From the NCBI RefSeq assembly GCF_020360975.1, contig NW_025408671.1, forward strand, positions 5,518,001-5,582,000: a stretch of 64,000 nt of DNA. The letters are read 5' to 3'. A program made the translations under genes and the position numbers. Under the pieces are notes generated by a model that ran no database searches, was not told the DNA's origin, and worked only from the letters and a program-made list of their open reading frames with translations. The stretch is from Hirsutella rhossiliensis. Taxonomy: Eukaryota; Ascomycota; Sordariomycetes; Hypocreales; Ophiocordycipitaceae. Below, piece by piece: positions 20,466 through 30,974 of this stretch (positions are counted from its first letter, which is position 1; every line of letters starts with the position of its first letter).

Positions 20466-22639
20466 GGCGATGGAACCGGCGGTCGGGGGCCCCGCTCCCC
20501 CTGGGCACGTCGAGTGGCGCTCGTTGGAGAGGCGAGCGCAGGCTATCGAGATGGAGAGGATGATCGAGATTGGTCGAGGCAAAGGAGGCTTTGCCGGCGA
20601 GAATGGCGTAAACGGGAGAGGGGGAGTATCGGCCGGCACGCAGAGAGGTTGTCAAGACGGCGGAAGGGGGAGGAGAGGGGAAGCGGAACGCAACAAGACA
20701 GCGAGTTGTCGTTCCCGGGTGCCGTTGGCGTCGACTGCGTGATGATGATGCTTGTCGCGATTGGAGGCTTGGGGGTTGGAGCCCGGAAGCGAGGCGAGGC
20801 GAGGACGGGTCAGGAGGCGGGGGACGGAGGATGTGGTGAGGAGAAGGTTGAGGCCTCACAGAAGCCAAAGCGACGGGCGGCGGGCCATGGATCGGAATGA
20901 ATGGAATTGCCGGGGGGGCGAGGGCGGCGGGTGCGTCGACGCGGAGAGGAGGGTTTGGGGGCAGTCGACGATGGGAGGAGCAAAAAGGTGGAGGAGAGGC
21001 GCCACAAGCAGCAGATTGAGCTGGACAGGGGGGCTGCACAGTGAATTGGGGGGGACATGGAGCTGAACAGAGGGGTGGAATTTTGGTGGGGCCTAGCAGC
21101 GCTGACAGCCCTGAAGCCTTCAGCTTAGGCCGCTCTACACGATAGTGGCTGGACGGGGCGCCCGAGGGAGGTGGCTTTGCGTGGAAGGGACCCGCAAGCC
21201 ACTGTAGATTCAGGCCTCCTGTTCCTGCAAGGACAAGAAATCTCCGTGCTCCGCCACGGAATGTCTTTGCCCATGAGCCGGGGGGGCACTCGAGCGCTAA
21301 CGGGGCCTCGATGCCCTGTGAATCGGAGCGCCATCCACGCGTGCTTGTTGATGTTAAAACAGCCCAAGTGGCAGCTTCATCAACTTCCCATGGGGGTTTT
21401 TTTTTCGTCAAGGTCAAGTCATCCTTTATGACCACCGCCGCTCGTGTTGATTATTACTCTTGAAAAGGGTCTCGAGGACTGTTTGCGTGTCTAGGAGCCG
21501 CCACCACGGCCCACGGCACGACCGTGATGCGGAGTCGAGGCCGTGGAATTCCTGCCCAGTGCCAAAACGCATGCAAACAATTCCAATCTCGACGACGGCG
21601 TGATTTGCCGTGCATATATACCGGCCGCGTGAACCGTTCGACCGCCCGGTCCTCTTCACCTTGCCAAGCATGAGTGAGGCACACTCTCGGTGTTGCCCAC
21701 CTACTCACCCATGTGACTGATTGGTGATGCATAAATTAGCTTTCCTCCCCACCCTCACAGCATTGACGTCTGTGACCTCGAATGCCTTGACGAGTCCCAA
21801 GAATAGAGGCACACGTTGCGCACAGCCTGCGCGGCACACGTCCGAGATACCGGCTTCGCGGCACCGGGACCCTCGTCCCTAATGAAAACTCCGGCTTCCG
21901 TGGACGGATGATGCGTTGTTGGTATCGCATCTCATCTCCAAATGATTGATTGACATGCATGAACATTGACAGGGATCGGCAGCTGGACCGATCCGCATCC
22001 TCTGCAGTGTGTGGGTGGCATGTTTATTCCTGTCCCCGTGGTGTCATGCTCAACACCACTTACACGCGTGGGCATGTATGCTTCGACCATTCATGAGGGG
22101 AAGTTTGTGTACTAGCAAGTAACAAGCAGGGCAAACGCCTTGGTAACGAGCCTCGGCTCTCTCACATGCTCGCCACGGTTCAACTCGAGCACTGGTCAAT
22201 AAAAGCCAGCAACAACATATCAACACACACGCGTCTCCAGGACCAATCTCCGCCGCTGCTTGTAGTCCGTACACAAAGGCATTGTGTCTCATTTGTGAAG
22301 TTTGCATATGAGCGAGACAATTAGCATTCAAGTCGCGCGTCGCCCGTCATTCCCCTCCCTATCCCGCCTCATCGCCGCCCTGCCAGGCGACAGCATCGCT
22401 TCGGCTAGCTAAGATTCCATGGCGCAGTCATCGGTCCTACGAGGCCTATTCGCACAGGCTCTCCTAAGTCTCATTTATTATTAGGCCCCCTCCCTTTCTG
22501 CCTCCGGCCCGCCACCAACATCCACCGTTTACCCGCGCTTCCACGTGTCTGAGACAAAGGATTCCCAACGACGCTGGCAACGCAAACGGCCAGTTGACAT
22601 TTAATTATAGCCGCTCGGGGGACCGAGACAGGCGTCGCC
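20466..22639. other. Divergent intergenic region, about 2.2 kb
   Basis: The first 600 bp on the TeaR side is purine-rich on the plus strand, likely a long pyrimidine-rich leader and promoter of the minus-strand gene. The rest shows no gene-like frame. A frame of more than 300 codons on the minus strand here has no recognisable motif and extreme Pro/Ser bias. Confidence 0.45.
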
Positions 22640-23729
22640 ATGGCTGCCACGGCCCCGACGAGGATCGTCTGCATCGCCGATACCCACAACTGCACCGTCA
22701 AGCTGCCCAAGGGCCACGTCTTGATCCACGCCGGTGACCTCACCAACCAGGGGAGCTATTCAGAGGCAAGCCAGCTTCTCTACTCGGCGGCGACAGTCGG
22801 CTGATACCATTCCTTGTCGCAGCTCTCCAAGGCCATAAAATGGCTCGAGGCGGCTGACTTTGAAGCCAAGATTGTCGTCGCCGGTAATCGACCTGGCCGC
22901 ATCGACGACGACGTTTAAACTAACCCATTCATCATCAGGAAACCACGATATCACCTTGGACTCTGCTTTCTATGCAGAGCACGGCCTTCGCTTCCATAAC
23001 AAGGACCTTCAGTCGCCGGCAGCCTGCCTCTCACTTTTGACTTCCTCTCCATCCATAACCTACCTCGATCATGACTCGGCAACCATTCGGCTGAAGAGCC
23101 CCGCCGGACCACGTACCGAGTTCACCATCTTCGGCTCGCCCTACTCCCCTTGTTCCGGCCTGTGGGCATTTTCCTACGGTGACGCCGCGGGCCTCCCCCA
23201 ACTCTGGGACTCGATCCCCCAGGAGACGGATATTGTAGTAACCCACACCCCTCCCCGGACGCATTGCGACAGAACGGCGACGGATGGGGGCCGGGCGGCG
23301 GGGTGCGAGGCGCTCAGGCGGGCTCTTTGGCGGGTGCGGCCGAGACTGGCAATTTGCGGCCACGTCCACGACGGCCGCGGAGCTGAACGGGTGACCTGGG
23401 ATACGGACGCCGATGCCGGCTGTGACTTTGCTTTTCCGGAGAAGAGCACCTATGGCTGGACCGACGGGGGCGCGGGAAACAACAAGCTCAGCCTCGTCGA
23501 TCTCACCGGCCGCCACTCTCCCGCTCTCGCCAACGACGGCTTCGTCTCGTGCCGCCACGTTGAGGCGCAGACCGGGATGTCGGGCAGGAGAGAGACTTGT
23601 GTGGTGAACGCGGCCATCATGAAGAGCAGATATCCGCATGTAGGGGGGAAGCAACTCAACAAGCCGATTGTCGTGAATGTGAACCTGCCCGTGTGTCAGA
23701 CTGAGGAATCAAGTCATGCCGAGGCATAG
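22640..23729 (+). CDS. Metallophosphoesterase (calcineurin-like, MPPED-type)
   Basis: Three exons give 325 aa: 22640-22765, 22823-22883 and 22939-23729. All metal-binding blocks are present in order: CIADTHN (DxH), HAGDLT (GDxx), GNHD across the second intron, VTHTPP and CGHVHDG (GHxH). Family members are binuclear-metal phosphodiesterases or phosphatases; the substrate is unknown. Intron 1 uses a GC donor (GAG|GCAAGC) with a normal CAG acceptor, a rare but genuine splice class. No GT donor gives a workable alternative. Intron 2 (22884-22938) is ordinary GT-AG. The start at 22640 is followed directly by the first beta strand. Confidence 0.88.
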
Positions 23730-24635
23730 GGTGGTATATGAAAAGATGGATATCCGACATCGGCTGCTCCACTGTGACATTTTCCCAGACATGCCTCAAT
23801 TGATTGCTTTTGGGTGAAAGGAGAAGTTGTGTGAGAGCCATGTCCCATTCTTCCTCAGGTTTCAGCGTGCGAAGGGGGCAGCAGGGACTGTGACAGTGTT
23901 GAGATGTTCGTATTCAAATAATGGACATCTCCAGATGCTGAACAGTTCGCGCAATGCTAGCTTTTCGAAAAAGAAAGAAAGGAACGATAGGCATCTTTGC
24001 TGCTTGCCAGGCAGATCTGCCGGGTAGCAGCCTTTGGACTGAACTATGTCTGAACTGCAGGCTTCAACAGCCATTTTCTCGAGAGGCCCCTGAGTCTAGA
24101 CCCCCCCTTGGCTTAGCTACCGATAGGAAACTTGACACGAGATCCTCTCGAGTGAGAGAGTAAAAACTCAGAGATGTTCCTTTTCCTGAGTATCGACGAA
24201 ATCGGAGGAAGGCAACGCGAAGCCGTTGTCAAGAGTTGCAGACGCTGAGTGTAGAAATGGGAGAAAATGCGCATCGCAGTTCTTACGAGTTCAGCTGTTC
24301 TATTCTCGTCTTAATGAAATCGAACGTGCTATGCAAGGGACCGGAGTTACGGACCGTGTGTGCGAATAGCTCGGCTGTGATTTTGATAGCGATCCTGGAC
24401 TGCGGAAGTCGACCAAGGGAGCCACAACGATACGTGCGATAGAAGGGATCACCGACAAACTCCCCATCGTAGCCGAGGATCGTGGCCCTACTTGTATGCA
24501 AGATCTGGGTGGTAGCCCTACCTGAGTGGAAATCCACCCGTGCCACCAGTATGTTACAATTCGTACGTCAACAAGCTGAGCCGCTAAGATCGCGTAGTAC
24601 GGCTAGGGGTTAAAACATGAAAGCTTCGAAAGTCG
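23730..24635. other. Intergenic, no gene seen
   Basis: About 900 bp between the phosphoesterase gene and the retrotransposon. No coding-like frame. The last bases (ACTAT, 24636-24640) are one copy of the retrotransposon target duplication. Confidence 0.45.
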
Positions 24636-24640
24636 ACTAT

Positions 24641-24830
24641 TGTGAAAGGCCTCTAGTGAGTTGATACAACTAACTAGTCCCTATGCTGTTTACTATCAAG
24701 ATAGAGAAGAAAGAAAGAAAGAAAGAGAATCTACTACATGAGAGCACAATAGCATTTTATAGCTTCGAGCCAATGGAAGGTTCTAGAAGCTAGGCGGCGC
24801 AGCCGCCGTTAAAGCGGCTTGCCCGTTACA
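24641..24830 (-). repeat. 3' LTR of the retrotransposon
   Basis: 190 bp. On the plus strand it begins TGTGAAAGGCCTC and ends GCCCGTTACA. I see no difference from 29908-30097. It includes a short GAAA microsatellite. Confidence 0.95.
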
Positions 24831-24846
24831 TTACCTCCCTCCTTCC
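24831..24846 (-). promoter_or_regulatory. Polypurine tract before the 3' LTR
   Basis: Read on the minus strand the stretch is GGAAGGAGGGAGGTAA, all purine but for one T doublet, and it abuts the 3' LTR. This is the place and composition expected for the primer of plus-strand DNA synthesis. Confidence 0.65.
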
Positions 24847-26477
24847 AACGTTTCCTCTTCCGGGGGGTCGTGGCAATCTGTGGCAAGATGACTTGAGAAG
24901 GTGACACTCCTTTTATGCTTCTTCCATTGCTTCCATGCATCGGTGTGTCGAATAGTAGTAAGGGGTTCCCACGTAGGCTGCGAGTAATCATGCCATTTTA
25001 CGAGCACCTTCTTATGCGTACCTTCCATTCTTTCATCCAGAATTCTTTCAACAAGGTACATCTTTTCGCCGTCCACCAGCACCGGTGGGGCACTCTCTTG
25101 ATCGAGTTTCTGCGAAGGCAATGGGGCCCGGGGACTGGCCGGAGTAGGTCGACGTGAAAGACTGGATGGATGCGCCCAGGCACATCCAACCTGTAGGCAT
25201 GTGGGCTAACTTCCGCGAGCACTTGATATTTGGCATGTAGCCAATCGAGCTTCTTGCAGGGTCGCGATGTTTTGACATTTCTCAAGTTGAGGTATACCCA
25301 ATCCCCAGGCTCGTATCTCGGTGCGGCTGTCCTGTGCTTGTTGGCTTGCGCTTGCTGTATTTCCTGGGCCATAGCTATCGCTGCTTGCGCAAACTCCGTG
25401 GCGTCCTGTAGTCTCTGAATAAAATCCTCCGCTGTCGCTTCCCCCTGCGTCGTGTCTTCCGTTCTTCGATGCTCAACTAATTGGATTGGCTCGTTGTGGT
25501 AGCCGTGCATGAAGAAGAACGGACTCAGTCCGGTGGAGGTTGCTTCCTCTCGTTAATAGTCGCCATCGCGATTGGAAGCAAGTCTAACCAGTTCTCCTGC
25601 AGATAATTCGTCCATATCCGAAGAATCCTCTCTACCTCTTGGTTCATTCGTTCTGTTGCACCGTCGGTTTGTGGATGGTACGCCGTCGACAACCGCTGCT
25701 CGATCCCTAGCATCTGACAGAAACTTTTCCACATACCACTGACAAACTGGGGACCCTGATCACTGGTTATAGCCGTTGGGATGCCATGGACAGGGTAGTG
25801 TCGTTCGAAGAGTCTTCTTGCAACCGCTTCTGTGGAAATATCGTTCAATCCTTCGAGTTCGACGCCTTTGGTGAGTCGGTCCGTGACCACCATGCAGTTC
25901 GTCGCGCCATCTTTCCCCGACGGTGGGAGGTCAGTAATAAAGTCAATGGTAATTTCGCTCCATATGCGTTGCGGAATAGGGAGCGGCTTTAGGAGTCCTT
26001 TCTTTGTATCCTCCAGATGGTGTTTCGTCCGCAAACCTCGCAGTTGCGCACAAACCGACGTACATCGCTAGCGGCACCCGGCCAGAAGAAGCGTCTCGAC
26101 AGAGTCGAGTACGTGAGGTCCCTTCCAGGATGTCCGGTGATATGAGAGTCGTGAGTTTCCTGGATGATCTTTGTACGTAGCGGCTCCGAACCGGGTATCC
26201 AGACGCGTTCTCTAAAGCACAGCAGGCCTCTATTGTCTAATGAGCATTCTGAAATGCTGACAACCTTCTCCTTCTGTAAGTCTGTTGGCACACTCTTCGC
26301 TCCATCTGCTACCAGCTTCGTGAGTTCTTGATAAAGCTTGTCTTCTTGCCGTGCGGCGTGCCACAGCTGCTGTAACTCCTCATCTTCAAATATCCTGATC
26401 TCTTTCCGAAGTTGATTTCTGGGCACCCTCGGTGTTGGTAGACAATGTCGATATTGGGACCCTTCTAAGGTGATCAT
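24834..26477 (-). pseudogene. Integrase and C-terminal chromodomain of the retrotransposon, frame-broken
   Basis: From 26477 downward: a linker, the HHCC zinc domain (HDSHITGHPGRDLTYS ... NCEVCGR), then the integrase core with Asp in TIDFITDLPP, Asp in ITSDQGPQF and Glu in DGATERMNQEVER. A GPY/F-like region follows, and finally a chromodomain with YLVERILDERMEG and VKWHDYSQPTWEP. The chromodomain would steer integration towards modified chromatin. Frame breaks lie near 26029, 25546 and 25123. Each is mended by one added base in a short run of the same base. Confidence 0.9.
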
Positions 26478-26512
26478 TTTGGAATAGCCTCATAATGCGT
26501 CCCTTTAGTCGT

Positions 26513-27987
26513 TCATCGGAGTAGTTGGCCGGCATATCCTGGTCCCGGCGAGAGTGCGTCAGGCAATCCGCCCTTGCGGCCCGGCCTCCATTCGAGCTCG
26601 AATTGGAACCTGGACAGGAACTCCGACCACCGCACTTGTCTCTCTGTCAACCTCCTTTCCGAGTAGAAGTACCTCAGGTTCTTGTGGTCCGTTAGGATCT
26701 TGAAGTGCTCTACTGCCCGTAGCTCTGGTTCCCACTGCTCCAAACATCTGAGAATGGCGAGTAGCTCCTTGTCATGGATAGCGTAGTTCGCTTCGGCTGC
26801 CGAATGTTTCTTCGAGAAGTATGCGACAGGTCGTACCAGTCCATCCTTATCATCTCTCTGCAAGAGCACGCCTCCCGACGCGAATCCTGAAGCGTCTGCT
26901 TCCACGATAGTCTCCTTTCTGGATGGAAGTGTGCAAGGATCGGGGCCGTGATCAACAAGTCCTTGAGCTTCTCGAAGGCTTCTTCGCACAATTCATCCCA
27001 ACGGAATGGCACGTCCTTCTTCGTTAGCCGCGTTAGCGGCTCCGCTATCACCGAGAACTCTGGCATAAACATCCTGTAGAAGTTCGCGAATCCAATAAAA
27101 CTCCTCACGGACTTAACATTCGTCGGGGTTGCCCATTCCTTCACAGCCTCAACCTTCTCAGGGTCGACTCGGATCCCACACTCCGCCTCGATGATAAACC
27201 CAAGGTATTTCACAGCCTTGACTTCGAATTCACTCTTGTTGATATCCAGTTGCAGCCCGGCGTCCATCAGTCGTTGGAGGACCTTGCCGACCTTGTCGCG
27301 GTGGTCTTGCAGGCTTCCAGAGGAGAAGATCAGGACATCGTCGATATATGCTGACACAAAATCGTCTAGGTAATCCTGGAGCGCGCTGTTAATGTACCGC
27401 TGAAAGGCTGCTGGTGCGCCTGTCAGGCCGAATGGAACTACCAGCCATTCGAAGGATCCATAGCGCGTTCTGAAAGTTGTCTTTCCTCGTCGCCGGGGCG
27501 ACCCTGATCTTATGGAACGCTGCTATAACATCTACCTTGGTGAACCACCTTGCCTTGGCTATCGTTCGCAAGGTCTCGCTCAGTAAGGGCAAGGGATAGC
27601 GGTCCCTCTTCGTTATATGGTTCAAACCTCTGTAATCCACGCAGAAGCGGATGCCTCCGCCGGGCTTCTTCACCATAAGGACTGGTGCCGCGGCTGGCGA
27701 GCTGCTGACTCTAATAAATCCCTTGTCGAGTAGTTCTGTGAGAGTCTTCCGTAGTACCAATAGCTCCTCGCGGGACATGCTGTAAAGCGGTCCCCAGGGT
27801 AGGGCTTCTCTCGGCCATGCTCGTCTTTCAGCACTTCGATCTTCAGGTCCACACCTGGCCGATGAGGGGGCAGCTGGTCGGCCAGTTGCTGAGAGAAAGC
27901 TCGAGACCACTTGTGGTACTGTGGTGGCAGCTTCTCCATTACGTCAGTCTTCGGTTTCGGTCTTAGGGCCTTGTCAATATCCGCCAT
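26513..27987 (-). pseudogene. Reverse transcriptase and RNase H of the retrotransposon, frame-broken
   Basis: The part from 27987 holds the pre-RT leader ([20 protein letters not shown]). The RT fingers and palm follow, with [29 protein letters not shown] and the catalytic YIDDVLIF. The RNase H domain has Asp in VEADASG, Glu in HDKELLAIL and Asp in LTDHKNL. Breaks lie near 27802, 27493, 27482 and 26921. One more near 26555 needs two bases, or the loss of one. All catalytic residues that can be checked are intact. Confidence 0.9.
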
Positions 27988-28040
27988 CGTGACCGAGTGA
28001 ACTCCAATGCCGCCTTTGCGTTTGTCACGGCGTGCTTCTG

Positions 28041-28511
28041 CTAAAAGGTTGCGGCCATGACATTAGAGACATCTAGCTGTGGAGGCTGGTAACGTCGTCG
28101 GTCTCGTACTTGAACTCCATTGGACCCGATCTCGAGATATCCTTCCTTCGCATGGATGTGAACATCCTGGTCTTCCATCCATCGTTTACCCAGGATCATA
28201 TCCCAGTTCAGATCGTCGATGACGTACATGAAAACACGATGCTGCTGATGTCCATCGAGGTCGATCGACACATACGTGATCTTGTCGATTTTGACCTCCT
28301 TGCCGTCTCCCGCTGCATTCTCCAAGATGCGCGGCTGGACGCGTATATGTGGCAACTGGAGAGAGTGAAATGTGCGCTTGCTAACCGCGCCGTAGCAGAG
28401 GCAGCCATAGTCGACAAGAGATGGCACGAAGTCTGTGCCGTTCACCCTGACGTCTGCTATGAACGGTTCTCCGTCCATTTTTGCTTTTCCGCTCACATCC
28501 CATTCTCTCAC
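28041..28511 (-). pseudogene. Retropepsin-like aspartic protease region of the retrotransposon
   Basis: A 156-codon open part of the polyprotein. The expected active-site loop D-S/T-G is DYGC (LVDYGCLCYGAVS), with the flap-like and ILGKRW (hydrophobic-Leu-Gly) elements downstream in normal spacing. The segment is open in its own frame but has lost its link to Gag and RT. Confidence 0.75.
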
Positions 28512-28526
28512 AGCCGCCGCGTGTCC

Positions 28527-29777
28527 CTAGTCTGAATCTTCATCGTTATGAGAAGAAGTATCGTCTTCGGCGACCTCGGCTTTAGTGACCGCTGGTCGTG
28601 ACGGGGTCACGGCATTGACCTGAGTGCGTCGGGTCGTGTTTGCGGGTCGGATAGGCGCAGCCAATGGACAGCGCTCGATTCTGCAGTTGTCTCTTCCACA
28701 ACGGAGGCAACGCCCTTCACGGTAACGGGCGTCCATCTCGGCCTGGTCGACCCACTTGGCACGCTTGCCCAACAGCGCTTGGTCTTCTGGTCGCTTGGAT
28801 TGGTAACCATATGTGTTCTTATCACTGCGGGTGCGCGCAGCGTTCACTTTCGCGGATGCTTGTAGAGTTGGTTCCCATTCCATCATATCCTCTCGTCTAA
28901 CTTCGGTTTTCTGGCCAGGCTGTTTCTGGGCAGCCTGGCCTCCATGATTCTGGTGGTTGTCATAGTTGTCCGAACTCTTTGTGTTGCCTCGAGGCCTTTC
29001 CACTGACCCAACAATTCCATCTGGCTGCTCAGCGAATCGCACCTCCTCGCCAGCCCAACATAGCTGCTGATGGCAGAGGGTCAGAGCCTATGAGGGCTGC
29101 TTTCATTTTATCGTTTAGTGCCTCCTGGAGGTAGGAAATCTTGCTGTCATCTGGCCAATACTCGGCGTTGGCATTGGCGATCTCCCTCTCAAAGCGGGGG
29201 TAAAAGGACGTGAACGGTTCATTCTCTCCTTGCTTAATCGAATGCAGGTTGCGTGTAGCTCTCTGCTTGCGATCCCTCTCCCGTACAACAATTCGAGGCG
29301 GTTGAGTAGTTCAGCAACATTGAACGTTTTCTTCTCGGTTTGCATCTCCACAAATGTGGTCACGTTGTCTTTAGCCTTGCCTTCTAGGCTCATGAAGATG
29401 TACATAAAGTGGCCTTCTGCATCTCCAAGGGCTTCTTTGTCGACTCGTAGCTTTCCTTCGGTTTCTAGTTTCCAGCTTCGCCACTGGGCCTTGTCGCCGC
29501 CGAATTTCGGTATGTCTCGTAATTTGGGGCGCTTGGTTGGGTGAGGGTTGTGAGTGGCGACCACACGAGTGTCCTCAATGGGGACAGCCGGGGTGACAGA
29601 TGGCGTTGGCTCTAGGAGTTCAGACGAACGGGCTTGCTGGTGTTGTTGGAGTTCCAGGGCAATAAAACGTTCTTCAAACTGGGTGTTTCTTCGGGAACTC
29701 TCTTCTCTCAGACTTCGTATCTCGGCAACCAGGGCGCTGAGGACGTCCGGCTGCATGTTGTTGTTATCTTCGGCCAT
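28527..29777 (-). pseudogene. Gag of the retrotransposon, frame-broken
   Basis: A likely start is the ATG at 29777 (MAEDNNNMQPDVLSALVAE), which begins a coiled-coil-like segment. The capsid part follows (FGGDKAQWRSWKLETEGKL ... VAELLNRLELLYG), then a nucleocapsid zinc knuckle CLRCGRDNCRIERC. The knuckle spacing is C-x2-C-x4-C-x4-C, with Cys where most have His. Frame breaks lie at 29274-29276, 29072-29073 and near 29000. Confidence 0.85.
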
Positions 29778-29820
29778 CGCGACTTCGCTGAACGCTAATA
29801 GTTCGACGGGACTCAGTTTG

Positions 29821-29892
29821 GTGTCTTCAGTGTCTTCGGTGTCTTCGGTGTCTTCAGTGTCTTCGGTGTCTTCAGTGTCTTCAATGTCTTCA
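29821..29892 (-). repeat. 9-bp tandem repeat upstream of gag
   Basis: Eight units of GTGTCTTCR (plus strand), which on the minus strand code for a Thr-Glu-Asp repeat if translated. It sits between the priming site and the likely gag start, so it is either leader or an acidic N-terminal extension. Confidence 0.8.
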
Positions 29893-29895
29893 GTG

Positions 29896-29907
29896 ATCTT
29901 GATAGTA
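29896..29907 (-). promoter_or_regulatory. Candidate self-priming primer-binding site
   Basis: The 12 nt immediately after the 5' LTR in the transcript read TACTATCAAGAT. They are fully complementary to ATCTTGATAGTA inside the same LTR (plus-strand 29958-29969), which lies about 55 nt downstream of a TATAAAA box at 30022-30028 on the minus strand. This is the layout of Tf1/sushi-group elements, which prime from their own mRNA 5' part rather than a tRNA. Confidence 0.55.
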
Positions 29908-30097
29908 TGTGAAAGGCCTCTAGTGAGTTGATACAACTAACTAGTCCCTATGCTGTTTACTATCAAGATAGAGAAGAAAGAAAGAAAGAAAGAGAATCTA
30001 CTACATGAGAGCACAATAGCATTTTATAGCTTCGAGCCAATGGAAGGTTCTAGAAGCTAGGCGGCGCAGCCGCCGTTAAAGCGGCTTGCCCGTTACA
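29908..30097 (-). repeat. 5' LTR of the retrotransposon
   Basis: 190 bp, matching 24641-24830 throughout. It holds a minus-strand TATAAAA at 30028-30022 and the self-primer candidate at 29958-29969. ACTAT at 30098-30102 is the second target duplication copy. Confidence 0.95.
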
Positions 30098-30249
30098 ACT
30101 ATAAATCTGAGAGCAAGTTGCACTTTACTGTCAAGGTAAGCCACCAAGTCCCCGATGCTCGATTTGCATGCTCCATCAAGATAAGCTAAAAGTCTTCCGA
30201 CGTATACTTAACCCCTGCCGTCTCACAGCATCCATAATCGTCTACGCGC

Positions 30250-30558
30250 ATGATGCAGTCCTTGAATCTCGCCGTCGTCCTGCTTCTCGGCAATGCATTG
30301 GCCAGTCTAGAGGCACCCCCGGTCACCAATTTGGATCCGCCAACTAAAGAATGCGCGGCCTTTGTGATATACAGAGCTCCTCAGCCCGTGCGACGAGATT
30401 TTGAAGATATAACGGATTACTCGAGCAATTTCGATAATGGGTGCGTGAGACAAGGAACAATCCACGGAATTCCCAACGCGTCTCTCCCCACTCATTGCCT
30501 TCGCTCCACACCCGCTGCTTCCCATTTCGAGAAAGGGTATGCAGTCAAAGCCGATTAG
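30250..30558 (+). CDS. Possible secreted protein or its first exon
   Basis: A 102-codon frame beginning MMQSLNLAVVLLLGNALASL, a good signal peptide, followed by PPVTNLDPPTKECAAF. A GTGCGT donor near 30440 could end a first exon, but I found no convincing second exon. The LTR element stands just upstream and split a TATA-like CTATAAAT 145-150 bp before this ATG. It may be a disabled gene. Confidence 0.32.
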   Translation: MMQSLNLAVVLLLGNALASLEAPPVTNLDPPTKECAAFVIYRAPQPVRRDFEDITDYSSNFDNGCVRQGTIHGIPNASLPTHCLRSTPAASHFEKGYAVKAD

Positions 30559-30974
30559 AGAACGCAGTCAAGGCTGACTAGAGACCTGTATAAAACCCAA
30601 GCATCGACGACACTTGTGGGGTCTGAACGACGGACACTCCTGCTGCGTCAAGCTGGAGACGACCGACGAGAAGATGCCCGATGCTCATTCCCAGAAGACA
30701 TCTAAGAAAAACGATTTAGACCATCCTATTGATCGATGCATTCTATTCAAAGGTCGTGGCGAAAACGCTCAAACGTCAAAGTTGTGGAGGAGACGAAGAC
30801 GGGGCACTAGAAGCCGCCACGAGCTACGACTCCAGGGCACCGCTCCTAGTGACTGTCAAGCTTCTCACTTTCCTACTGGACAATGCCATTCGAAGCCAAT
30901 AAATTTTAAATCGAGCCAAGTATTGAACTGTTACATTATGCTTGGTGGTGGTGATAACCCGGGAGAAAGTTTCA

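Larger units (their letters stand above)
24641..30097 (-). mobile_element. Ty3/gypsy chromovirus-type LTR retrotransposon, full length
   Basis: A 5457-bp element with two 190-bp LTRs that look identical, each TG...CA. It is flanked by the 5-bp duplication ACTAT at 24636-24640 and 30098-30102. Transcription runs on the minus strand from the LTR at 29908-30097. The order is Gag, protease, reverse transcriptase, RNase H, integrase, chromodomain, the standard Ty3/gypsy chromovirus order. A candidate self-priming site sits directly after the 5' LTR and a polypurine tract directly before the 3' LTR. The coding part is broken into many frames by small indels. Matching LTRs argue for recent insertion. 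Confidence 0.95.

Noticed and set aside
20401..21435. 344-codon minus-strand frame upstream of the TeaR-like gene
   Set aside because: Pro/Ser-rich chance frame in the leader region. It overlaps the true first exon in another frame and shows no motif.
29821..29892. Regular short repeats considered as a CRISPR-like array
   Set aside because: Nine-bp units with no spacers, inside a retrotransposon of a eukaryote. It is a simple tandem repeat.
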